Shown here: piece after piece, positions 35,199 through 46,625 of the stretch
How the letters are laid out: the number at the start of each line of letters is the position of its first letter
Numbering within the stretch: position 1 is the first letter of the stretch
Assembly (NCBI GenBank): GCA_022264855.1
Contig: JABYQU010000040.1
Span: forward strand, 1 to 64,000
Source of the DNA: Lenzites betulinus
Taxonomy: Eukaryota; Basidiomycota; Agaricomycetes; Polyporales; Polyporaceae
Length of the DNA stretch: 64,000 nt
Direction of reading: 5' to 3'
Program-made: the position numbers and the translations under genes
Notes under the pieces: generated by a model
Seen by the model: only the letters and a program-made list of their open reading frames with translations
What the model was told of the DNA's origin: nothing
Databases searched by the model: none

Positions 35199-35729
35199 AC
35201 TCTTCTCACTTCTTATCCCAGCTTATTTTCTCCGTTTGACCCCTGTCTCAGTTCGCCGTGTTTAGCTTGATAGAGAATAGTATGGAAATTCTAACACAAT
35301 GTTATGACTGGCCGGGCTTCCGTTTCACCTTGATGCAGTAGATCGATGCGCGATATGCCTGGTAGTGGTCCTTAGTGGTACCGGTCGCACTAAGAAGTTG
35401 CCAAACACAACCCGTCACGCGTCACAGCCGGTGCGCCTTGGCAGTGGCTCGGTCTGTCGAAAGACGAAACGCCACTCACTCGGCTGGTGTTGTGATCAGC
35501 GTCGTCTGCCTTTCGTTTTGCACGTAATTGTGTGCCACCGATCTTCCACCCATACCAATGAATCACTCCAAGACACCCCTGAAGTTAAGCTCGAACTCGA
35601 CTCACGCACACTAGCCGGCAAGTCCTGATTTGCAAAAGAAAAAACTCGCAAAACCGAAAGCCGAAATCTCTCGCTGCTACACAAAGGCGCGTTGTAGCCA
35701 TGCTTCGTAGGCTGTTCCTTCGCAGCAGC
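35199..35729. other. Gap before the palindromic element
   Basis: No gene supported. At 35704-35728 CTTCGTAGGCT..TTC..TT precedes the element; a similar CTTCGTAGGCTATTCGTTG follows its other end at 38260-38278, as an imperfect direct repeat. Confidence 0.45.
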
Positions 35730-38250
35730 TGTTGTACCAATAATGTGTCACGAACCGTTTAGCTCCCGTAACCGTTTTACATTACGAACCGTCAGGGTTC
35801 GTAATGTGTCATAAAGCTCCGGGCAGCGCTCCGGGACCTGCCTTATTAGGCAGGCAGCCCCGGGCAGGCCTGTTATCTCCCCAGAGATAACAGGTCTGCC
35901 CAGATCTAACTGATTATGTCCTTATCTTTCTAGATTGTATCCCTTATCATATCTCCCGCGCCTCCTCCCGCACCAATAGCCTCGGAAAGCGGGCGCTTAT
36001 TTCTCGTTCTGGTGCGCACTTCATCCTCCTTCTTCCCTCACTAGCTTCCTCATTTCCCACTCTATCTGGCTATATCTAGGCGCGTTCAGAAGGCGTTTTA
36101 AAGGAGAATAATCGTATACAGGAATCAGGGCAAAAGGGTAAGTACTAATCATTTGTATACAGTGCTACTAGTGCGCTCCAAGGGACACTAAACGAGCAAT
36201 ATCTCGCTCGTTTCGCGTCGCGTGGACGCGCGAAAGGTCTCCCTGGAATCGTGTGCTCAGCACGGTTCCAACGAGCCCTTGCGCGCGTGAATCGGCCCAG
36301 GCGTTCTCGCGATATGCGTGCTCCTCCTCAGGAGCAGCATGGCTGGAAGCAGTTGGCTGATGTATCCCCCAGATCATGTTGTATTCCGCTGAGATTTTTT
36401 CCACAGCTACTATATAAGCATAAGAGAGGAACAAGACTCTCAAAGCACCCAACCAACAGCACAATAGGACGTCCCAATGCAAGGTTCAGGCCACCCCCCC
36501 CCATCCTCTCCCTATATCATCCTTCATCACCCTATGAATCTACGCCGGCGCTGTCCTTCTAATAGCATGTATTGCATGTATATGTATGTATGTACAATGT
36601 TTCAAGATGCCTCGACATCAGATGAAGAATATATTTAAGTTATATGTTCACCACTACCTGCGCTGTGGGCGCCCTTCATGACCACCTACTGCCATGTTAA
36701 CACCCGGATATTGTAGCCGTCGTATGTAGCTAACAAATGAAAAAAGAACGATGTGAATCGGCGAAGAACTGGTTGAGGTATGAGCTCAGGAGTGAGAACA
36801 TACCCACATAGTACTTACCACTGTCCCGGGACTGTAAGACGCGTCTTACAGCGTCTTACAGTACACAGCTATGCACTCACTCAAGCCAATCCCTTCCAAC
36901 AGTTTCCTCATTGCTCGGCCGGTTCCCCACCAAATATTATGATTCAAAGTGCATTTGGCTCGGGTGGATGCCCTCAATACAACGGCACACTTCGTTTTAT
37001 TATCACAGGCCTAGATCAATTGAGATCAAGTACCAAAGGCAGACACTGATAAGACTTTGTACATACGAGTTCGCGGCCGATTACAATGAAAATAGCACCG
37101 TTTTGTTCGCGAACACAAGACGAACATGTTGAAAGAAACGGTATAGTGATACGACCGTTTTTGACCGAGATATGATACATTTGTTGATCACAGAAGATCA
37201 AGTCGCTTTTTTTGACTTCAAACACTGTTGCATACCTATAGGAGCATATGAGGAGGGGAGAAATATATTATATGTGTCTAAGAACATATTGGGGATGCTA
37301 CTGAGACGTCACAGGGGAAGGTGTATGAATGGAAGGGGGGTGGGTGCTCAGGAAGTGAGTGTATGTTCCATGTAGTTGCAGTGGTCCAATCCCTGCATGA
37401 AGTACATCACCAGAAAGCGGTTTACAGCCACTTTCTGGGGATATACTTTGCATGGAAATAGCCGGGGTTATGGAGAGGTTATCAGCCAGAGAGAGTGGCT
37501 GTAGATGAACACAGCACACACTCCCTGGCTGAAGTGGCGGGCTTCTTGCGCATGGAACATGCTAGAGTACATCAGTAATGCATGTATACAGAATACTAGC
37601 CCAGTGCGAAGTGAAATAGAGGAAGAATAGCCCAGATGTTCCAGGATATGCTGCTGCCGAGGAGAAGCACACATACCGCGGGAACGCCTGGGCCGATTCA
37701 CGCGCGCAAGGGCTCGCTGGAACCGTGCTAAGCACACGATTCCAGGGAGACCTTTCGCGCGTCCACGCGACGCGAAACGAGCGAGATATTGCTCATTTAG
37801 TGTCGCTTGGAGCGCCCTACTACCACCTGTATACAGTTTATTAGTGCTTACCTGTTCCCTTCCAAAGCTCCGTACGATTATTCGCATTGAAAACGCCTTT
37901 TGAATGAGCCCAGATACAGCCAGATAGGGTAGGTATTGAGTGAGCCATGAGCCAGAGAAGGGGAGGAGATACGCACCAAAACGAGAAATAAGCGCCCGCG
38001 CTTCGAGGCCAGGAGGAGGCATAAGAGATGAGATTAAGGAGCTAATCTAAAGAGATAAGCAAGTAATCAGTCCGATTTAGACAGACCTGTTATCTCTGGG
38101 GAGATAACAGGCCTGCCCGGGGCTGCCTGCCTAATAAGGCAGGTCCCGGAGCGCTGCCCGGAGCTTTATGACACATTACGAACCCTGACGGTTCGTAATG
38201 TAAAACGGTTACGGGAGCTAAACGGTTCGTAACACATTATAGGTACAACA
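35730..38250. mobile_element. Non-coding palindromic element, about 2.5 kb, with ~625-bp terminal inverted repeats
   Basis: The left arm (35730 to about 36350) and the right arm (about 37645-38250) are inverted copies starting TGTTGTACC; they are about 85-95% alike by eye. The outer 150 bp holds three stacked hairpins: ACATTACGAACC/GGTTCGTAATGT, CCTGCCTTATTAGGCAGG, and CCTGTTATCTCC/GGAGATAACAGG-like. A second highly conserved block lies near the inner edge (TCTCGCTCGTTTCGCGTCGC). Frames inside the arms are shadows of the repeat; the core (36.36-37.64 kb) has no coding region. It fits a non-autonomous DNA transposon (long-TIR, MITE-like), mobilised in trans if at all. No clear target-site duplication was found. 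Confidence 0.8.
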
Positions 38251-38461
38251 TATGGTGTCCTTCGTAGGCTATTCGTTGCAAGCTGGAAGTCGAAAGTCGT
38301 CTGTCCGTTTTCTCTCCTTGCAGGCTTTGTGTTCTGAACAGTCAAACGGCAAGGTATTCTTGTCACTTACAAGTACGTGGAACGCTTGCTATTCCACTCA
38401 AACCACTCCCCGGTCATCATTCTGCTCGTCGTTTTCAGTCTCCTCTGCGCTCACTTCAATA

Positions 38462-39855
38462 ATGCTGCCTAGCAACAACGGCGACAACATCGCAACGGGA
38501 TCCCAAGATCTACCTGTGGACATCCCCGCCACTGAGGCTGCGCAGCGTATTACTCTTTGTGGCCCGAGACCCTCAAGTGAACCGCCTACTTGGAACCAAG
38601 ATCAGTACGACCGTGTAGAACGGCTCTACATTTCTATATTCAAAGTCAACGCCGACATGAAGGCGGCGCGCGACAAGTCTGTAGCCGCTCATCCTTACAT
38701 CTGACATTCGCGCCGTTACTGACACCAATCCCTGTAGATTTCTCGAGCGATTTGACCTTCGTGCCGAGGAGTATCACGCATGGCTTATGCAGCTCGTGGT
38801 ATACATGGTCCGGGAGAACGACAGTCATAGACAACGAATATCGGAAGCACTGCGTGCCGATGCATATCGGGCTCGCGAACTTCAATCTATGGACGCTCTC
38901 CGCATCAAGTTCTTTGAGGTTAACCATGTGGCCGATGGGATACGTAGCGAGCTCTCCAAGGTGTGCGATTCTGGGGCTTATGCGTCAATTTGTCTAATAT
39001 ATGGATCTTGCCTGATGCACTAGATGGTGCAACTCTACCAAAAACACCGCATGCGCATTCGCAGCTCTCAGCGCGATGGAATCAGAATTCAATTAGACTA
39101 TGTGCGTCAGGGCATTTCAACCTGCGTCACACAGGAGCGGGCGGCGCGCTATCGTGTTCGGAACATGCAACCTGCTCTCGCAGTTCTGATGCTCCCCGAG
39201 GTACGATGACTAGGATGTGGCCCGGAGGCTCGGCGCTGACTCCCGTTAAATGTTCAGGATGAGCTTGAGGTGCTAACCGGCTCCCTTCCGCCTTACTCGA
39301 CGAATGCAGAGATCGAGAGCCGCTTAGCAGGGCCTATCAGGATACTCTTTGGCGTATTGTCCGAGTGTTCAAAAATCCGCCGCAGTGCAGGATCGCACAT
39401 GCTGCAAGTTCTGAACATAGTACGACCGGATGTCGGTGCAGCAACCCGTGATAGGGACGCAATCATCCCGGACTATGAACTACTGGACCGTAACATGCGA
39501 TCTTCAGCCGCGCGACAGTCAAGCGTATTCGATGCGATTGAGGTGAGTAGCGCTATGCATGCATGCACGCGATGTCTGACTGTTCATATGAAGCTGGAGC
39601 TGGATGCCGCTCGTAGCCTGCCCCTTGTCCTGTGCACCGAGGTCGGCAATATTCCTATCGCCGACCTGAATGAAGTGCTCGCATCCTACGAAGAGCTCCT
39701 GGGAGAACTCAACTCCATATCGATGGTACGTTCCACGTGTGTATGCTATGTTCTTTCGTTGATTATCCCTCTAGCAACAAGAAGAACTTCAAGATTCACT
39801 TGCACAAGCATCCATCGAGCTCCTCGCCGCAACGCTTCCATCCCCTCCCGCGTAA
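38462..39855 (+). CDS. Helical 'IPxY' family protein, paralogue 3
   Basis: Start ATG 38462 (MLPSNNGDNIATGSQDLPVD). Exons: WNQDQYDRVERLYISIFKVN..., an intron GTAGCCGCTC...CTCGAG, RFDLRAEEYHAWLMQLVVYM, intron GTGCGATTCTGG...ACTAG, MVQLYQKHRMRIRSSQRDGI, intron GTACGATGAC...TTCAG, DELEVLTGSLPPYSTNAEIE, intron GTGAGTAGCGC...TGAAG, LELDAARSLPLVLCTEVGNI, and a last intron GTACGTTCC...CTCTAG before QQEELQDSLAQASIELLAAT, stop TAA 39853-39855. All frames join. The RFDL, LPPY and C-terminal blocks and the intron sites match paralogues 1 and 2. About 370 residues, helical, no membrane segment. The acceptor CTCGAG for the first intron is unusual and less certain. Function unknown. Confidence 0.75.
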
Positions 39856-40199
39856 GCCAATTTCTTGTCATGACGGTCACTAAGTATCTGTTTCATGCCC
39901 ACCCACGCTTCATGTTGTCTCTTCCAATGTATGCCTCCGAATCTGCTCCCAGTCATAGCAAGATACTGTTCCGTGTGCGCACCTTCTACATTGTCAACGA
40001 CAGTGCGCCGATGTCCGAGTACTTATACCTCGACCCGCGCACGTTGTTTGATATTAGTACGTGATGTTTGTTGTCATAGCCTGCGTCGAACGTTCCAGCA
40101 AGTGACCATGTCCCTCGCGCCCACACGGTTGCCCCTCTCGTTCTTCGTGGGTTTCCACTGTTGCCCACTCTCTGCCTCGATCATTGTCTATTCTCCGTC

Positions 40200-41900
40200 A
40201 ACAGCTCTCCCACGACTGGTCTGTAGCCCTCATTCTTGTACTTCACAGTTCGCTGCTCGCTGCTCGTCATTCGCTAATCACAACTCCTGAATGTCCAATC
40301 ACACGTTCCCTATGGTCTGTACATGTCTTCCTTTCTGGCCCCTCTGGTTTTTCACCGTTTTCTGTTGCCATTTTTGGCTTGCAGTTTCCCTGCCACCGTT
40401 TGCTCTTTGGATTGTCCTGGTCGGCAATCTCTTGTTTTCCACCGTGAGTCCTCCATTGTCATCTCTCTACAGGTTTACTGACTGCTATTCGCAGCTTTCC
40501 TCTCGCCGTTCGCTCTTTGCAGCACCCCGTTCGCGAATCACTTATTTACCATCATTTGTTAATGACACTCGTGTCGCCACTCGCCTGCTGCAGCCCCTCC
40601 TTTCTCGGCGTGCGATTTCCCTGTCGTCGTTCGCGTTTCGCGGCGCCTCTGGTCGCCAATCGTTCCCTTTGGTCCATCCACTCACCAACTAACTGCGCTT
40701 CGCAGATTCCTCCTCGCCGTTCACCCTTACTCCACTTCTACCGTGAGTCATTTCATTGTGATTCTCTAGTCGCCTGCTAACCGCTCTTTGCAGTTGTCCC
40801 CTCCGAGTCGCCGTTCGCTCTTTGCAGCACCCCGTTTGCGAATGGCTTGTTTCCCGTCGTTTGTTCTGGATCTCTGTTTCGCAATTTGCCTGCTGATCGC
40901 TCTTTGCAGTTTCCCTGTCGCCGGTCGCTATGTGCAGTGTCCCCGTCGACCTTCTCGGCTTGCGATTTCCCTGTCATCGCTCGTGTTTCGCAACTCCCCC
41001 CGTCGCCAATCGCTCATCTCCTATCGCCAATGGTCCCCTTTCGTCTATCCACTTGTCTGCTATCGTTCGTCGTTCTTTGCGTCTCTCTAGTCGCCTGCTA
41101 ACCGCTCTTTGCAGTTTTCTCCTCGCCTTTCGCCACTCGCCTGTTGATTGGTGTTTGCAGCTTCCGCGTCGCCGGTCACTTTTTGCGATCAAGTTCCCCT
41201 GGAGTCGCTGTTCGCAACATGCAACCCCCTGGTCGCCAATCATTTGTTTCATATCGTGAGTCGTCCATTGTCGTCTCTCCACTCGCCTACTAACCACATC
41301 TTGCAGTTTTCTCCTCGCCGTTCGCTCTTTGCAGCACCCTGTTCGCCAATGGCTTGCTTTCCGTCGTTCGTTGTCATAACTCGTTTCGCCACTCGCCTGC
41401 TGATTGGTCTTTGCAGCTTTCCCGTCGCCGGTCGCTTCTTACGATCTCCTAGAGTCGCTGTTTGCGATCTGCAGCCCCCTGGTCGCCAATCGTTCATTTC
41501 CTATCGTGAGTCGTCCATTGTCGTCTCTCCACTCGCCTGCTAACGCCTCTATGCAGTTTCTTACTCGCTGTTCGTTCTTTGTGGTTCCCCTGTCGTTGCT
41601 AGCGGTGCACCGAACCCCGATCGCCAATCGCTCGTTTCCTATGGTCTGTCGTCTATTTTCATTTGTCCACTCGCCTGTTGATCACTCCTTGCAGCTTCCT
41701 TGTCGCCGATTGCTCTTTGCAACCTCCCCGCTGCCGTTCGCCTTTTGCAGCCTCCCGGTCGCCAATCGTTCGTTTCCTATCGTTAGTCATCTGTGTTTGG
41801 CTCTCTACTTCCTTTCTGCCGCTCTTTGCAGTTCCCTGGCGACGAATCAAATACACACTAGTACTCTTTGCCCATCCTCGGTGCTCATTCCTCGTCGCTG
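40200..41900 (+). repeat. Degenerate tandem array of ~250-bp units, each containing an intron-like block
   Basis: Four clean copies of a 51-52-nt block start GTGAGTC and end TTGCAG/ATGCAG/TCGCAG at 40444-40494, 40743-40793, 41255-41306 and 41506-41556, with a CTAAC-like branch site in three of them; decayed versions occur near 41000 and 41640. Spacings are 299, 512 (2 x 256) and 251 bp. Between them are repeated CCTCGCCGTTCGCTCTTTGC and TGGTCGCCAATCGTT words. Open frames read through but are built of the same repeated words, and the 199-nt spacer is not a multiple of three, so I do not call a gene. Confidence 0.75.
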
Positions 41901-41944
41901 TTTCATGTACTACCCCGGGCCCACCATGAAAATATTGATATATT

Positions 41945-44055
41945 AGATGAAGGTTTAGCGCATTGTATTGTCACACTCTGAGTACTAGCTAAATGCCGCC
42001 TGGGCCGGCGGCTCGAACCTTGTGTGCGGGGTGCTTGAGAGGCGACCTCCCGGCCCGACGGGCGCTGGTCGAAATGCGCTTCAATTGTGGGGGGGAGGTG
42101 ACCTTGCAAGGTAATTATTTTTTTGAGGGTGGCGCACAAGTAATTTAACACAAAATCACTCAAGTGCAGTACCAGTTTGAATGGTACGGGAACGTCACAC
42201 CAACGCAACATCACAAGATGTTATTCAAAATACTTTCACAATGTCGCTCGGAGGTACATCGTGACTGAGGCCGGTGGCGTAACATCTAGAATGAAGTTGT
42301 CACAGTATTTCTACCGCGTTCACAGTGAGCTTATGATATATGTACACAAGATGGAGATCTGGTGTGATTAGCACCAGACACGACAAGAGCATTTTATCCG
42401 ATACAAACCATGAATCACGTCGTAACATACATACTCGATCAACCCTAACCCTAATCAATGTGTTCACCATGGTCCGTGAGATCTACGAGGAGATCTCATC
42501 GTATAACCCACTGGAAATGTCTCGAGAGCTCTTAGAAGATATGTTTTCAATCCATTATCCCGTAATATAATTCAATTGACACTTGGAATGATATGTGCGT
42601 TTCTATACATTACAATATTCTGAATAAGCTACGTATGACTGCACTATGGTCCGACTGTTTTCACGTTGAATATGATTACTTGAAGTATCCGAAACACATT
42701 GGGCCTGAAGTACGGGAAGTGATATAAAGTAAGTAATAGAAAGGGGTGCAGTAATCAACACTAAATGTTTCGGTGAGATGCCGGAAGACTGAGTATAAAC
42801 TATATTCGCTTGCGGCTGCTCGGAAACTATATGGAACGTATGAACACTAGAACTTAGATTATTCTACGAGGATCAGACTAAAACTATGGTAAACTAACAC
42901 AAGAGGACTATGAAACGGAAATATTGTAACTATAGAGAATACCCTAAGCATGAGTCCAGGCCAGTGCTCAAACATATCAAGATGAATATTGTTTTGAGTA
43001 TAGAGAGTGTACACATGCTTAATGGAACGCAGGCTGCAGCATTAAGTATAGATTTAACGCCCGACAATACCACTGGGAATCAAATTAAATTTGCCACGAG
43101 AAAATGTGCAGAAAAGCCCGACTTTCTCCCCATCTTTTCTGCATGTTTGCTGGGACCCAGAATTTCTTGAGGTTTACTCGGAATGAACTTGATTGAATCA
43201 CGTGCATTACATGTCGAGCTCCTAAAGAAGACGGGAGCAGGCCTTCCAGTGACGGACACACTTCTTGAAGTCCTACTTCCATGATCCTCGAAGGCGCCCA
43301 CTCGTGAGTCCCTCTGCTCATCCGCACCTTTTGTTAGTGACTACTGACCACTACTGACTTTACTGACTACTGATTGTATACTGACTACTAACCGCTAACT
43401 ACTAACTATAAGTACTCACTGATTACTGATCACTGACCCGTGCGATCGCTGATATTCTCATAGCGGGTACAGGCCCTGTCTCTCAGCGGCCTTCCTGGAT
43501 GCATACATGGAGGTCAGTGGACTTGATAACCTCATGGATCACCTCCTGCAGTGTATTATAGAACTGTACGATAGTGTAGCGGTTATGTCGAGCATCTAAT
43601 AACATATACTGCCGCCTGCAACTGGCTGTTGTGGGGTCGAATCCTGGCGATATGATTGGCCTGTTGCGATCAATATAAGAACCAAACTGGGCCATTATTA
43701 TAAGCGCCCACAGAAAATGCGTAGCAAACATAGTCAAAAGTGAATGTTTTATTGTCATTTTCTGCATGTTTGCTCGGGGAAAACATAAAGAAAACATGTA
43801 TCATATTTGGACTTTTCTTCAGCTTTTCTCAGTGGCAAATTCAGGTTGATGTCCAGTGTACTGAATACATGCGGAGTTCACTCAAACAAAGTTCCGCCTA
43901 TAATCAAGATGTCCCGAGGCGGTTCATGATTATTTGCCCACGGTGATGACTATAATGGAATTCCCACGGCTCACGTGCTATGGAACGCGGTCCGAGAAGT
44001 GCGGGGTTGCAGACTCGCCGCCGGCTGAGGGGGCGCGCGAGGCTTGGACTGAACT
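41945..44055. other. AT-rich, gene-poor stretch at the accessory/core border
   Basis: About 2.1 kb clearly richer in A+T than both sides. It has only short frames without splice partners. Simple sequence ACTGACTACTAAC-like words run at 43336-43440. CCCTAACCCTAA at about 42442 is only two telomere-like units and not a telomere. Confidence 0.6.
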
Positions 44056-44061
44056 GTGAGG

Positions 44062-46044
44062 ATGCTCTGGCGCTGGCTTGTTTTCGTGTCGTGTGCCAGT
44101 CTCGTCTACTCGTACCCGTCGTCTGAAGATGAACAGACGCCATTGAAGTTGGAAACCCCTCTACAGGGCGTCCTACGGCGTTATGCCCTCTCGCAATTAT
44201 CTAACTCGCAAGTAGAAGGTCTACATCGGGCAGAGGTCAAATTGCTAGCAGTGCGTTCCGTGAACGATACTAACCACTTGAGGCGCTTTCCAGACCTCTG
44301 ATGCCCAGGTATGGGCAGTGGGTCCCTCCCATGTGGACGTCTTCTTCCAGCAACCTGAGAGACAATGGGACCTGCCCGCGCCGGCAGGCGGATCTGTATT
44401 GCCCACAAGCGTCGACGACCTACACCTTTCGGACGGGGAGCGGACCCTCGGTACTCTATCAAATTCAACATATCATACCGTCTATCACCCCTTGTATGAG
44501 GTCGAAGAATTCATGCAGACTATGGCGAGCACACATCCCCACCTCGTCGAGCTCATCAACCTAGGCCACACTGCCGAACAACGGGAGATGATTGGAATGC
44601 GTATCTCTAAAGGTGATGAGGAGCTGAGAAGGTCTGGTCGCGATTCGGTGTCAAAGAGGGTGGGCTTCGTGATTACCGGCGCTCAACATGCTCGTGAGGT
44701 TCGCAGTACAGGCCCTCTACCCCCCGTATCATGCTTATGTTGCTGCTACAGTGGATTGCTACGTCCACCGCGTTATACCTGGCGCACGCTCTCGTTGCCG
44801 ACGGAGGCGAAGATTTCGCCCTATCGTCCTGGTTGGACTACTTCGTGTGTAGCCCCAGTATTTGCGCCACAGTGTCTGTACTGATTGCTCAATCACAGGA
44901 TTTCTACATCATCCCCGTGCCCAATCCTGACGGATACGTGTACACCTGGGAGAGTGACCGCCTCTGGTACAGTAAAGACGCGTACGCATAACGTGTGGGA
45001 ACTGAGTGGTGCTTCCAGGTACAAGAACCGACAGATCGTCGGGCCCGCCGAGAAATGTGTGGGCGTCGACATGAACAGGTCCGTGTCTCTCCGCGAAACT
45101 GCGTCATCATTCCGAGCCTGAGATTCTGCGCCCAGGAATTGGGTACGTCGCAGCGTCTCCAGAGAGCATACATCCTCCCAATCGCCTCCCAGGGCTACAA
45201 ATGGAAGTCAAAGTCAAAGCTTCCGTCATTCGACGACGTCGAAACCGAAGGGCGGGCGGCGGACTCGGACCCGTGCTCGACATGGTACCCGGGCCACCGC
45301 CCCTTTGAGGCCCCAGAAGTGAACAACATTGCGAACTTCATTACCACCCTGCCCGCACTGAAAGCATACGTCGACCTGCGGAGCTACGGGCAAATGCGTA
45401 AGCTTTCCTGCATTCTGACTCAATGACGTCTACACCGGGTTAACGTGCTCTGTCTGGAAACGCAGTATCGACGCCGTACTCGTTCTCATGCAAAAAGGTC
45501 CCGAAGGATGCCGAAGACCAGCTTGAGGCTGCACTTGGGGCCGCAAACGCGATCAAGCAAGTGCATGGCACTTCCTTTACTGTATGCATGCACGGAACCC
45601 CCACCACAGCGTGCATAACTCATCCCATTCTCACCAGACCGGCAGCCTCTGCGAACAGCTGTACAGGTACGTAGTCGGCCCCTTCACTACAAATGTCACG
45701 TTGTAATTGACACCGGACTCTACATTGTGCGCAGAGCATCCGGGAACGTTGTGGACTACATGTACGCCAGGGCGGGCATCAAGTTCGCCTACTCCGTCCA
45801 CCTCCGCGATACCGGCACAGTGAGCACCAGTCCCCCTCCATCCCCACCCTCCTGTCTACGGCCCCTCTGTCCCCAAATAAGGTCGAACCAGAGCTGACCC
45901 TCGCGTCCGCAGTACGGCTTCTCCCTCCCCGCGGAGTGGATTCGGCCCGTGGGCGAGGAGACGGCTAACATGGTCCGCTTCCTCGCGGGCTTCATCTCTG
46001 GCCACGGCAAGAAGGACAGAAAAGGTGCGCTTTGCTCCACCTGA
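44062..46044 (+). CDS. ECM14: ECM14-type M14 metallocarboxypeptidase-like protein, probably a pseudoenzyme
   Basis: Secreted or vacuolar M14-fold protein. ATG 44062 opens a signal peptide (MLWRWLVFVSCASLVYSYP). Exons join through about ten introns, including a 7-nt micro-exon. The propeptide-like part is followed by the catalytic-fold region: HARE|WIATSTALYL supplies the first two zinc ligands (His, Glu), FYIIPVPNPDGYVYTWESDR, CVGVDMNRNWGYKWK (Asn-Arg substrate pair kept). The third ligand position of VDL(H)SY is Arg (KAYVDLRSYGQM), and the catalytic Glu of the usual FELRD is His (SVHLRDTG). Both point to loss of peptidase activity, as in fungal ECM14, a family described as inactive and linked to cell-wall/matrix assembly. 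Stop TGA 46042-46044. About 490 residues. It is head-to-tail convergent with ATG13 (580-bp gap). Confidence 0.85.
45136..45142 (+). other. 7-nt micro-exon in the ECM14-like gene
   Basis: GAATTGG lies between CGCCCAG and GTACGTCG. It is needed to build DMNR-NW-GYKW from ..GACATGAACAG and GGCTACAAATGG; without it the conserved NRNW motif is lost. Confidence 0.75.
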
Positions 46045-46625
46045 GCACTTGCTTCGAGTCCTGTGCGCGCGGCTGACCTCCACGCCCGACGAAGCCGCTT
46101 GAGGATGAAAAGGAGGGCGATTGTGTATCTCTCGGTATAGGCACCTGTATAAGTATGTTAAACCGAATCCATGCCATGCTATAATCTGCGTGCGCCGCAG
46201 TGAGTGCGCACATGCCCGTAGTCGCATATGCCGACGCGCCCTGAGATCATAAGCAGTCGACGAGAGGGGTGTTGGTATATTGCAGGAATAATGGGAGATC
46301 GGGACGCAGAAGGCGGGAGGGAGACTGTACAACCGTGACGGTCTATGCGAGCACAGCACATATATGAACAAGGTCATGGTGGGGGTCATGGCGCAGATGA
46401 GCGAGTGGAAGAGTGGGAGAGCGGTAACGGGATATGAGGATGGGGATGGGGATGGGGATGAGTATATGCGCGGGCGAGAGCTAATAATGCAACAGGTGCG
46501 GGGCAAGAGGCCCGTCCGACCGTCCGTGAAAAAATAGTAGATGCATGCTACATGGGAGAGATATTAACAAAGAAACAGGAGTCTGAGAGGGGCGTGCGTG
46601 CCCCGTGCGGCGTGGAGCGCGTCGT
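46045..46625. other. Convergent intergenic region with a GGATGG microsatellite
   Basis: About 580 bp between the converging stops of the ECM14-like gene and ATG13. A (GGGGAT)n run of four units lies at 46437-46460. No gene seen. Confidence 0.5.

Noticed and set aside
36168..38022. Frames inside the palindromic element's arms
   Set aside because: They are reflections of the inverted arms in different frames; no shared protein is plausible.
42436..42452. Telomere-like CCCTAA repeat
   Set aside because: Only two units, inside gene-poor DNA; not a telomere.
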